Positions 1 to 6,681 of a stretch of DNA of 16,732 nt are shown here, piece by piece. The stretch lies in NCBI GenBank assembly GCA_946055125.1, contig CAMGFF010000015.1, forward strand, positions 1 through 16,732, given 5' to 3'. The DNA comes from an uncultured Prevotellaceae bacterium (GTDB taxonomy: Bacteria; Bacteroidota; Bacteroidia; Bacteroidales; Muribaculaceae). The notes below the pieces were generated by a model, which did not search any database, was not told the origin of the DNA, and saw only the letters and a program-made list of their open reading frames with translations. Made by a program: the position numbers and the translations under genes. Numbering within the stretch: position 1 is the stretch's first letter; every line of letters starts with the position of its first letter.

Positions 1-91
1 GTATGATAGCAGCCCGCATCGCCTTCCACAATACAGAAGCGTCTGAGATCGGCCGCGTTTTAGGATTCTCACGGCACAATGCTTTTCCCAC
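1..91. other. Left edge, no gene assigned
   Basis: No gene can be supported here. A plus-strand frame opens with ATG at position 3 but continues straight through the terminator hairpin and into the repeat tract, so it is not believable as a whole. Another plus-strand frame stops at about position 54 and could be the last codons of a gene entering from the left. The minus strand has a short open frame with no clear ATG. Coding content is therefore unresolved. Confidence 0.3.
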
Positions 92-134
92 AAAGAAAAA
101 AACGGGGGGCGCGATTTCTCATCGCGCCACCCCG
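92..134 (-). terminator. Rho-independent terminator of the susC operon
   Basis: A GC-rich hairpin lies downstream of the last operon gene. Arms 108-115 and 121-128 (GGCGCGAT/ATCGCGCC) pair perfectly around a 5-nt loop. The stem extends through a single-base bulge at 129 to GGGG 104-107 against CCCC 130-133, and then C103-G134. Read on the minus strand, the hairpin is followed by seven T, one C and three T, a classic intrinsic terminator. Read on the plus strand no T-run follows, so it acts mainly for the leftward operon, about 150 nt past its last stop codon. Confidence 0.85.
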
Positions 135-220
135 CATCATCACAAATTATTGTTAAGAAACTGTTGTCTTCCAGTTATTGAAGTATCAAATATCAGTCAT
201 TTATCAGCTATTAGCTATTC

Positions 221-289
221 AATCTAATATCCAATATCTAATATCCAATATCTAATATCCAATATCTAATATCTAATATCTAATATCTA
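221..289. repeat. Heptanucleotide tandem repeat, ATATTAG/ATATTGG type
   Basis: About ten copies of a 7-bp unit lie on the minus strand, alternating between TAGATAT and TGGATAT. The tract begins at the stop codon of the sorting-tail protein: that TAG (289-287) is the TAG of the first repeat unit. Because 7 is not a multiple of 3, the TAG inside the unit places stop codons in all three frames. There are no spacers of constant length, so this is not a CRISPR array. It is the last of four heptad tracts placed behind genes of this operon. Confidence 0.9.
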
Positions 290-2104
290 CTTCACTACTT
301 TCACGGTCTTGCCGTTGTTCAGCTTAACGAAGTAAACGCCATTGGCAAGTGCCGATGCATCGATTGTGGCTGTGCCGCTTACGGCTGCCTCGGCTACCTT
401 CACACCGGCTACGGTGTAAACCTCTGCCTTGGTCACATCAGCTCCGGCCTTAACCACGAAGTCATTGCCCACTACATTAACATACTGTGCCGACTTCACT
501 GTTACATCCTTAATGCCTACCTCACCCTGGGTAATGTAAATGTTAAGCACTGCACCAAGGTAGCTAATCTCTACGGTAGCCGAGCGGCCGGTTACTCCCT
601 CAGGAAGCGGTTGTACTGTGAATGTTGCGTTCACAACGCCGGTGAATGATTTACCATCCATCACGTCCTCGGCAGTAAACTCAATCCAGTCAACTTCCTC
701 ACCGTTGCTGTCCTCGGCATATACGCTCCATTCCTCATAGCCATACCATGATTTGATTTCAAATGTCTTGCTGCTCTCCACTGCTGTCTCTGCCACGAAT
801 GTGGTTTCGTCGCTGTCGAGGTAGTAGGTCTCGGCAATTATCTGGATAGGCCAGCTCTTAAGTGCTCCTATAGTTGTTTTTGCGTCATCCATATACCATG
901 CTCCTGAGTAGGGCAGCGGATGTATACCGGTTTGTCCCTGGGGATTGGTTGCCGATGCTACGAGATAAGAGCTTACGTTGCTATCGAGTGTACTATTGAT
1001 GTCCTCGGCGATAAATGCCTTATTGCTTGCCCAAAGATACTGTGCAAGATGGCATGTCTCATCAGTTGGCTCGATTACGATAAGAATGTCTTGGTCAACT
1101 ATAAGGTCCGAAGGACGACCGGTCACAGGGTCGGTAGCCGTAACATCATCCCAAAGAATGGTCTGCCACTGGCGGTCGGCCGAGAACATCGTCTTGCTGT
1201 CGCCTGCGCCCTCATAGAGAGGCTCACCAATTGATGCCACATAGCCGTTCTCACCGAGAGTGACAGGGTAGATTGTTGCCTTCACATTTGCAGGGGCTGC
1301 ACCCCTATCTATGTCGCAAAAATGCGCTGCGATAGCTGAAAGCAGATAAGGCTTTGCAGGCTTGCGGTAAAGCTCAGCTACTCCATTGAGCTTCACATTT
1401 GAGTAACCTGCTTCGCTGAAGCCATAGTAGTTATCAACACGTTGGTTTGCATCTGCACTGTTAAAGGTTGAAGAACCAAGATATGCAAGAATGTCGGCAT
1501 CGGGGCGCATGTTCGTTGAATAGAAATAGCGGTCGGTCTCCGAAAGATAGATGCAGGGATCTGTATCAAGATAATCCGTCACTGTGAATACGCTGTCGCC
1601 AGTGGCTGTGCTTGCCTGCAGATAGGGTGCAGGATAGCTGTAACCTGCTTCATACTTTGGAGTGACAATTTGATTATCAGCACTTTGGGCAAATGTATAT
1701 TTATCCGCAGTGAAATCAATTCCTGTGCAATATTCCCAAAGTGACGATGTGGCGCCAAATGATCCATTTGTCCATGTCTGTTCTGCATAAGCAGGCAGCA
1801 TGAGGAAGCCTTTAGTAAGGCTGTAAGTTTCGGGGCTCATACCCACAAAGTAGGTTCCCGAAGGACGCTCATAGTAGGCAATCGCTCCGCCTGTAGTTGC
1901 CTTGAGGCTCTTCTTTGCTGCCTTTATCTGCTCCTTGTTGAGCTGACGGTCGGCCGAAATCATTCCTACGTTAGTATAACGGTCGGCAAGCTTCACTTCG
2001 CTTGCAACTGCCTCGGCTTTGTTGTGTGCAACGTGCACTGCCTCCTTTGCGTTGCCGGCAAATGCTATCGCAATTGCGGCTCCAAAAAGTAATGATTTTT
2101 TCAT
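287..2104 (-). CDS. Secreted protein with BACON-like domain and C-terminal sorting-type tail
   Basis: This is the last gene of the import operon, 605 aa from the ATG at 2104. An in-frame ATG 69 nt upstream exists, but only the 2104 start gives a clean signal peptide (MKKS, hydrophobic stretch to about residue 16, probable cleavage after GNA at 17-19). No lipobox cysteine is present, unlike the other non-transporter genes of the operon. The middle is unassigned and rich in Tyr, Thr and Ser, and looks like a beta-sandwich. Residues about 436-528 resemble a BACON domain, ending in strands with GRSATVEIS and a final TQGE. Residues about 535-605 resemble a Por/type IX sorting tail, with EVYTVAGVKV and LANGVYFVKL strands ending in Lys/Val-rich residues. 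The likely role is an extracellular or surface-anchored substrate-binding partner of the SusCD system. The catalytic function, if any, is unknown. Confidence 0.75.
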   Translation of the reverse strand: MKKSLLFGAAIAIAFAGNAKEAVHVAHNKAEAVASEVKLADRYTNVGMISADRQLNKEQIKAAKKSLKATTGGAIAYYERPSGTYFVGMSPETYSLTKGFLMLPAYAEQTWTNGSFGATSSLWEYCTGIDFTADKYTFAQSADNQIVTPKYEAGYSYPAPYLQASTATGDSVFTVTDYLDTDPCIYLSETDRYFYSTNMRPDADILAYLGSSTFNSADANQRVDNYYGFSEAGYSNVKLNGVAELYRKPAKPYLLSAIAAHFCDIDRGAAPANVKATIYPVTLGENGYVASIGEPLYEGAGDSKTMFSADRQWQTILWDDVTATDPVTGRPSDLIVDQDILIVIEPTDETCHLAQYLWASNKAFIAEDINSTLDSNVSSYLVASATNPQGQTGIHPLPYSGAWYMDDAKTTIGALKSWPIQIIAETYYLDSDETTFVAETAVESSKTFEIKSWYGYEEWSVYAEDSNGEEVDWIEFTAEDVMDGKSFTGVVNATFTVQPLPEGVTGRSATVEISYLGAVLNIYITQGEVGIKDVTVKSAQYVNVVGNDFVVKAGADVTKAEVYTVAGVKVAEAAVSGTATIDASALANGVYFVKLNNGKTVKVVK

Positions 2105-2156
2105 AATCGTGTTATTTAATTGGTGATTAAAACGTTTTCTTGTTGGTTTCAAGCCC

Positions 2157-2191
2157 GAGCCCTCACCCTGCATCTGTGGCTGCGAGGGCTC
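2157..2191. repeat. Inverted repeat between the DUF4302 gene and the last operon gene
   Basis: A perfect 8-bp inverted repeat, GAGCCCTC (2157-2164) and GAGGGCTC (2184-2191), encloses a 19-nt loop. It lies in the 121-nt gap between the stop of the DUF4302-type gene and the start of the sorting-tail gene. No T-run follows on either strand, so it is not a normal intrinsic terminator. An mRNA stem that affects stability or relative expression of the two genes is possible. This is inference only. Confidence 0.45.
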
Positions 2192-2197
2192 TGCTTG

Positions 2198-2228
2198 TTA
2201 TTGTTTCCTGTTTCCTGTACCCTGTTTA
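2198..2228. repeat. Heptanucleotide tandem repeat, ACAGGAA type
   Basis: On the minus strand, successive 7-mers TAAACAG, GGTACAG, GAAACAG and GAAACAA follow each other without gaps. The stop codon TAA of the DUF4302-type gene (2228-2226) is the start of the first unit. This is the shortest and most diverged of the four heptad tracts in the operon. It lacks the recurring TAG of the other three. Confidence 0.7.
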
Positions 2229-3563
2229 CTGCACATTCACTACCAGCACATCTCCGGCATTTGCCTGGCTCACAAGCTGCATTGTGGCGGGCGCGATGCG
2301 CGATGCGCTTTGCAGGGTCCAAGTCGTAGATTGAAGGAGCTCTACAAGCTGCTTCAAGGCTGCTATGTTCTCGTAGTAGTATTTTGCTCCACTGTCGTAG
2401 GTGCCGTCGAATGTGAATTTCACTTCGTTGTCGGCCGGTGTCTCGGCTGTGAAGTAAATATTGCCTTTATAGGTCTTGTTGCGATATGACGACTGGAAAC
2501 TCAGCGAGCCCTTGCCTACTGTCTTATCGTAGGTGAACACAAACTGGCGGAAAGTTTCCTTCAACTCTGCCTTGATTTCATCGGCAACTGCAGTGTAGAG
2601 CGTTGCGGGTTGTCCGGTGCTCGTTGTGTTATCCACTTTCCAGCTCAGGGTCTGGTCGGTGAAAAGTGTGGAAAACGAGGGGGCTGTGATAATTGTCGGT
2701 GTTTCCGACACTTCTACAAGCGAGCCATCCTCGGCATTGTAGGTAAATTCTTTTACCTCAAGTGGGTCGGCTCCAACTTTTGCACGCATTAGCTCAAAGC
2801 TATTCATAAAGCGTATGCCGGTAGCGGTTACAATGAAATTTGCCGAAGAAACCTGTGTGATGGCATCTCCTGCCTCGGGATAACCGCTGAACACGCCCTT
2901 GATTCCATCGCTCAGCACGAAGCGCTCGCCTGTGGCATCGGTCAATATGAGGGTCTTAAACTTGGCGTTGAAGAGCTTTGCCTTCATGTCGTCGACCTGT
3001 GCAATATATGCCGCATCGTCGGTCTCAGAATCGAGGTGGCGAAGATAGTGGGTCACTCCCCACTTCTTGCCCTTGAGGCGAATTACCTGGTCGTTGGCCT
3101 CCATGAGCATAAACTCATAGTCGCCATAGTGGCCGTAACCGGTCTCATCGATTTCATCCGACGATGCCTCAGGGTCAATCACATTGTCGGGGTTGGCGAA
3201 AAGGTGGAAAATTGTGTTGTAGGTGTTAAGGGTAAGCACCGGTCCGTTATCGGAGATTACCTCCCATGCCGACGTCTCGCTCTTGAAGGCATTGCCTATC
3301 CACTTGTTCTTTCCCGAAATTGTCACCGAGCCATTCTCGTGGAATGTGAACACATACACGTAGCCAGGCTCGCCGCTATTGGTGAAGTACTCCAGCACCC
3401 ACTTGCCGCCATTGGCGGTGAGAGCTGCCGTGTATTCATCCATAGCCTGCTGTGTGCGCTCGGCAGCCGACGAGTCGAAGATGTCCTCCACCTCACTCTT
3501 GCACGAGGTTGTTGCCGTGGCCACGGCTGCCAGCATTGTTGCTATATATAAGAATCTTTTCAT
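2226..3563 (-). CDS. DUF4302-type lipoprotein of a SusCD locus
   Basis: A lipoprotein of 445 aa. The N-terminus is MKRFLYIATM followed by a hydrophobic stretch and the lipobox TTSC with Cys21. The acidic residues soon after the cysteine (CKSEVEDIF) fit the surface-export signals described for Bacteroides lipoproteins. From about residue 52 the pattern GGKWVLEYF, then YVYVFTF.ENGSVTISGK, is what I recognise as the start of the DUF4302 family, and the predicted beta-rich remainder fits. Family members are commonly encoded beside SusC/SusD and a zinc metallohydrolase lipoprotein, exactly the order seen here. The function is unknown; a surface substrate-binding or accessory role is inferred. It lies 83 nt downstream of the metallohydrolase gene, with a heptad repeat tract in that gap. 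No catalytic motif was seen. Confidence 0.8.
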   Translation of the reverse strand: MKRFLYIATMLAAVATATTSCKSEVEDIFDSSAAERTQQAMDEYTAALTANGGKWVLEYFTNSGEPGYVYVFTFHENGSVTISGKNKWIGNAFKSETSAWEVISDNGPVLTLNTYNTIFHLFANPDNVIDPEASSDEIDETGYGHYGDYEFMLMEANDQVIRLKGKKWGVTHYLRHLDSETDDAAYIAQVDDMKAKLFNAKFKTLILTDATGERFVLSDGIKGVFSGYPEAGDAITQVSSANFIVTATGIRFMNSFELMRAKVGADPLEVKEFTYNAEDGSLVEVSETPTIITAPSFSTLFTDQTLSWKVDNTTSTGQPATLYTAVADEIKAELKETFRQFVFTYDKTVGKGSLSFQSSYRNKTYKGNIYFTAETPADNEVKFTFDGTYDSGAKYYYENIAALKQLVELLQSTTWTLQSASRIAPATMQLVSQANAGDVLVVNVQ

Positions 3564-3604
3564 CCTTGTTATCCGTATTATTTAAAATATTAATGTCACC
3601 CCAA

Positions 3605-3643
3605 TAACTCCTAACTCCTAACTCCTAACTCCTAACTCCTAAC
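3605..3643. repeat. Heptanucleotide tandem repeat, TTAGGAG type
   Basis: Five and a half near-perfect copies of a 7-bp unit lie on the minus strand as TTAGGAG (plus strand TAACTCC). They begin 3 nt after the TAG stop codon of the metallohydrolase gene and fill half of the gap to the DUF4302-type gene. Each unit carries a TAG, so all three frames are closed within 21 nt. The copies are essentially identical, which suggests recent expansion or correction. Confidence 0.92.
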
Positions 3644-3646
3644 GAA

Positions 3647-4768
3647 CTACTCAACTTCATCCACTTGCTTGCGGAGTGCCTCCATGTCGTAGCTCTTCTG
3701 GCGCTTCTGCACCTCCTCGCGAAGTGCGTCGAGGTCGAGACCCCACTCGTCCTTGAACCATGTGCGGCAAACGTTAATCTTCAGCTTCAGCGTTGCCACG
3801 CCATCCACGCCATCCTTGTCGGGCACGGGATAAACCACGGTGCTGGGGCTGTTCCTGAGCGAATAGGTCACGTTGCCCTTGTCGTCGGTGCCCTCCACTA
3901 CTTGATCATCGGTGGCATACGATTTCTCGTTAGCTGCGTCGTTGTCCTTGTAGTAGTACCAGCAGAAATAAACCGACGCATCGGCATCGTCCACGCCACC
4001 CGGTGCTTCCCAGCCGCGTGCTGCATACTTATATATGCTCTCCCATTGCTCATCGGTGAGGGTGATGTAGTTGGCGATTGTCTCGGCGAAGTCCTCACGC
4101 ATCTGCGAGCTTCCATAGTTGGTAACAATTCCAAGCGAGTTGATGCGCGGCTCCCACTGGTCCTGCCAGTTGTTGTCGTCATATTTACCGTTCGAAATCT
4201 GCGAGAAGTCGGTCGGTATCGTCTTGGTCTGGTGCAAGATGTGGGCAAACTCGTGGTGCATCGTCTTGAAGTAGAAATTATTCATCATTGCGAAATTGGT
4301 GTTGTCGAGCTCGTTCACACGGAAGAGCGACACCTTGATTCCGCCTTCGGCAAGTCCCAGCACCATGGTTCCGGTCTGAGGTTGGAATGCGGGCGAGCCG
4401 ATGAGGTGAATGATGCGCGGGCCGTAGCTCTTGAGGAACTCCTCGCCGGCAAGCTTGTCATATACATCAAACCACAGGTACTTCGTGAGCACAGCCAAAT
4501 CCACTGCCTTGTCGTAGGTGGCCGGCACGAGGTTGTAGTTCATGTCGGTGCCCACATCCTGCATCTTGTAGCGGAAGTCGAGGTTGTAGGGCGTCAGATA
4601 TGACTCTTTGAGCCATTTATCGAATTTATATGTGTAGCTGTTGGGGTCGAGCTCGTCGGCCACATCGGGGAAGATTGTGGGGCCGAGCTCATCCTCGCTA
4701 CACGAGGTTGCTCCAAGCAGCGCTATGGCTGCCACTGCGAGCGATGATAAATATTTCATTGTCTTCAT
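3647..4768 (-). CDS. Substrate import-associated zinc metallohydrolase lipoprotein (putative zinc metallopeptidase)
   Basis: A lipoprotein of 373 aa. The signal peptide ends in the lipobox ATSC with Cys23, followed by SEDEL, an acidic run typical of surface-exposed Bacteroides lipoproteins. The zinc motif HEFAH is at residues 172-176 (within MHHEFAHILHQ). A second conserved-looking motif, REDFAE at 224-229, lies about 50 residues on; its acidic residue is a candidate third zinc ligand, as in gluzincins. The family is the HExxH lipoprotein group repeatedly found with SusC/SusD pairs (Peptidase_Mx1-like). The likely role is to trim a captured peptide or glycopeptide at the cell surface before import, though the true substrate has not been shown for the family as far as I know. 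An in-frame ATG at residue 4 is an alternative start. It sits 34 nt after the susD-like gene. Confidence 0.85.
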   Translation of the reverse strand: MKTMKYLSSLAVAAIALLGATSCSEDELGPTIFPDVADELDPNSYTYKFDKWLKESYLTPYNLDFRYKMQDVGTDMNYNLVPATYDKAVDLAVLTKYLWFDVYDKLAGEEFLKSYGPRIIHLIGSPAFQPQTGTMVLGLAEGGIKVSLFRVNELDNTNFAMMNNFYFKTMHHEFAHILHQTKTIPTDFSQISNGKYDDNNWQDQWEPRINSLGIVTNYGSSQMREDFAETIANYITLTDEQWESIYKYAARGWEAPGGVDDADASVYFCWYYYKDNDAANEKSYATDDQVVEGTDDKGNVTYSLRNSPSTVVYPVPDKDGVDGVATLKLKINVCRTWFKDEWGLDLDALREEVQKRQKSYDMEALRKQVDEVE

Positions 4769-4802
4769 ATTGCTATTTGTGTAAGTGTGTTCGTGAGAGA
4801 GT

Positions 4803-6527
4803 TTATTTTACGAGTTCATATTTCTCATCAGCCACAAGCTCCTCGCCGCTGCCTGCGGTATGCTTGATGCGGTCGTTGGGCTCAAGTCCTGCCGAGATCA
4901 CCTCATTAGGTATCTGCAGTGCCTTGCGCGGGTCGAGCATGGTCATTGTTTCTACGCGCGACTCCTTGCCTATCACATGAGAGTACTCTATTCCGTAACG
5001 CTTCAGGTCGAAGAAGCGCATTCCATTGTGCACGGTCACGATGCGGCGGAAGTGCTGCACGCACTGCAGCAATGCCACATTGGCGTCGGTCACGCTGTAG
5101 TCGGCCACCGGGAACACCTCATCGATGTGTATCGGCTTGGCAATGCCAAAGCCCGGGTCTTTGTCGATGTAGAACTCCTGTATGCGCTGCTGCGTTAGGT
5201 CGGCGTAGCGGTCCTCATCGCCATCATCGTTGGCAGTGCTGCGAAGTGTAAGCTCCCAGGTCTTCAGGTCGGCAACGGCTCCGGCATAGTCGCCGAGGAA
5301 CACCTTGGCCTCTGCACGGCACATAAGAGTCTCCTCGCCGAAGAACTCGGCACGCACATTGTGTGGGTAGCCAATACCGGCCACCTTGTCGGTGTATTCA
5401 AACATCTCACCCACGGTGCCTGCGAAGTAGGTTCCATACTCCGACTTTCCGGCAACGCCACAGACACCGTTGAAACAGGGGTGCATGGCAAAGGTCTCAC
5501 CGGTCTTGCTGTTGCTCCAGCGCCACGACTCCCATGTGGGGCCGGGGCCCTGAATGGTGGCACGCTTGGCGTCGCGGTTGGGCGCATAGCGTCCCGATGT
5601 GATATGGCGCAAGAACACCGAGTAGGTAGGTATCAGCATGAAGTTGCGCTGATGTATGGTGTTGGTGAAGTAGCGCGCAAAGTCGGTGATGTAGTAGAAG
5701 TCTGCTGCCTTTGCCCAGATGTCGGTGCAGAATTGCGATGCGTCGGTCTCGGCTCCGCCAAGTGCGAGGTCGGCATATTTCACCACGTTCTTGTAGTCGC
5801 GGATAAAGAGATAGAAGCGTGCCGCATAGGCGTTGGCTGCCTGACGGTTGAAGTGATACTTGGGCACATCATAGTAGGTGTCGTTGATGAGCGGAAGTCC
5901 TGCCTCAAGGTCCTTCTGGCATTTTGCATACACATCGGCAAGCGTGCCGCGTTCGTATTGCACAAGCACCTGTGTCTCAGGCTTGGTGATATAAGGAATA
6001 CCCTTTATAGTCTTGCTCAGCTCCGGTCCGCGATAAGTCTCGCAGAAGATGTTAGCAAGAATAAAGTGTCCGTAGCTGCGAATAAGTAGAGCCTCACCCT
6101 TCACTGCCTTGAGCTTCGGGTCGTCGGCCTGTCCTTCTGCCTCAAGCTGCTCCACGCGCTCAAGCACCGCGTTGGCACAGGCAATAGAGTGGTAGTAAGC
6201 CTCCCACACGCTCGAGGGAGAGTCCACGCCATTCGTGGCCTTCGCATCTTCGAATGCAAACAGCTCATTGTCGATAATGTCGTAGGCACCAAGGTTGTAG
6301 CGCACGCCCTGGTCGTTGGGTGAGTTATTGTCAATCATGTTGTCGCTCGAAAGCTCACAGATGCTCGAGTAGCTGCCTGTGGGGTAGCCATTCACCAAAA
6401 GCATACGAAGCTGCTCGGGAGTCTTCAGCTCCACGCGAGTGTCGGGCACTTTGTCGAGAAAGTCGTTGCAGGAAGTGAGTCCCACAAGTGCCACAGCTGC
6501 TAAATATGATATATGTGATAATTGCAT
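4803..6527 (-). CDS. SusD/RagB-family nutrient-binding lipoprotein
   Basis: A protein of 574 aa, the usual length for this family. A short signal peptide ends in the lipobox LTSC with Cys20, directly followed by NDFLDKVPDT, the near-universal SusD N-terminal signature (C..FLD..P). Then comes LKTPEQLRMLLVNGYP, the first helical segment, and a mixed TPR-like and SusD C-terminal region. SusD proteins sit on the outer surface as a hinged lid over the SusC barrel and bind the incoming ligand. The gene lies 154 nt downstream of susC, with a heptad repeat tract at the start of that gap, and 34 nt upstream of the metallohydrolase gene, the only junction without a repeat. The ligand cannot be predicted from sequence. 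Confidence 0.95.
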   Translation of the reverse strand: MQLSHISYLAAVALVGLTSCNDFLDKVPDTRVELKTPEQLRMLLVNGYPTGSYSSICELSSDNMIDNNSPNDQGVRYNLGAYDIIDNELFAFEDAKATNGVDSPSSVWEAYYHSIACANAVLERVEQLEAEGQADDPKLKAVKGEALLIRSYGHFILANIFCETYRGPELSKTIKGIPYITKPETQVLVQYERGTLADVYAKCQKDLEAGLPLINDTYYDVPKYHFNRQAANAYAARFYLFIRDYKNVVKYADLALGGAETDASQFCTDIWAKAADFYYITDFARYFTNTIHQRNFMLIPTYSVFLRHITSGRYAPNRDAKRATIQGPGPTWESWRWSNSKTGETFAMHPCFNGVCGVAGKSEYGTYFAGTVGEMFEYTDKVAGIGYPHNVRAEFFGEETLMCRAEAKVFLGDYAGAVADLKTWELTLRSTANDDGDEDRYADLTQQRIQEFYIDKDPGFGIAKPIHIDEVFPVADYSVTDANVALLQCVQHFRRIVTVHNGMRFFDLKRYGIEYSHVIGKESRVETMTMLDPRKALQIPNEVISAGLEPNDRIKHTAGSGEELVADEKYELVK

Positions 6528-6614
6528 CTTTCTATTATTTTAATATTCATTTTCAGTTGGTGTCTGTTCCGGTAGTTTTGAGTCAGTAGTCAGTAAATTA
6601 TCTGCAAGTCACCG

Positions 6615-6677
6615 AATATCTAATAACTAATAACTAATATCTAATAACTAATATCTAATAACTCCTAACTCCTAACT
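6615..6677. repeat. Heptanucleotide tandem repeat, mixed TTAGGAG and TTATTAG/ATATTAG
   Basis: About nine 7-bp units fill this tract on the minus strand: TTAGGAG twice, then alternating TTATTAG and ATATTAG. It starts 4 nt after the TAA stop codon of the susC-like gene. It joins in one tract the two unit types found separately behind the metallohydrolase gene and behind the last gene. The rest of the susC-susD gap (6528-6614) shows nothing recognisable beyond a purine-rich stretch before the susD start. Confidence 0.9.
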
Positions 6678-6681
6678 AAAT

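Noticed and set aside
1..60. Minus-strand reading with a VEGDAG-like stretch resembling a topoisomerase motif
   Set aside because: The frame has a stop just upstream, no ATG and only about a dozen residues, so similarity is not meaningful.
3..227. Plus-strand open frame of 74 codons at the left edge
   Set aside because: It runs through the terminator hairpin and into the heptad repeat, and its composition changes at the hairpin. No ribosome binding context can be seen.
221..289. Possible CRISPR array
   Set aside because: The 7-bp units are contiguous, with no spacers, and no cas genes are in the window.
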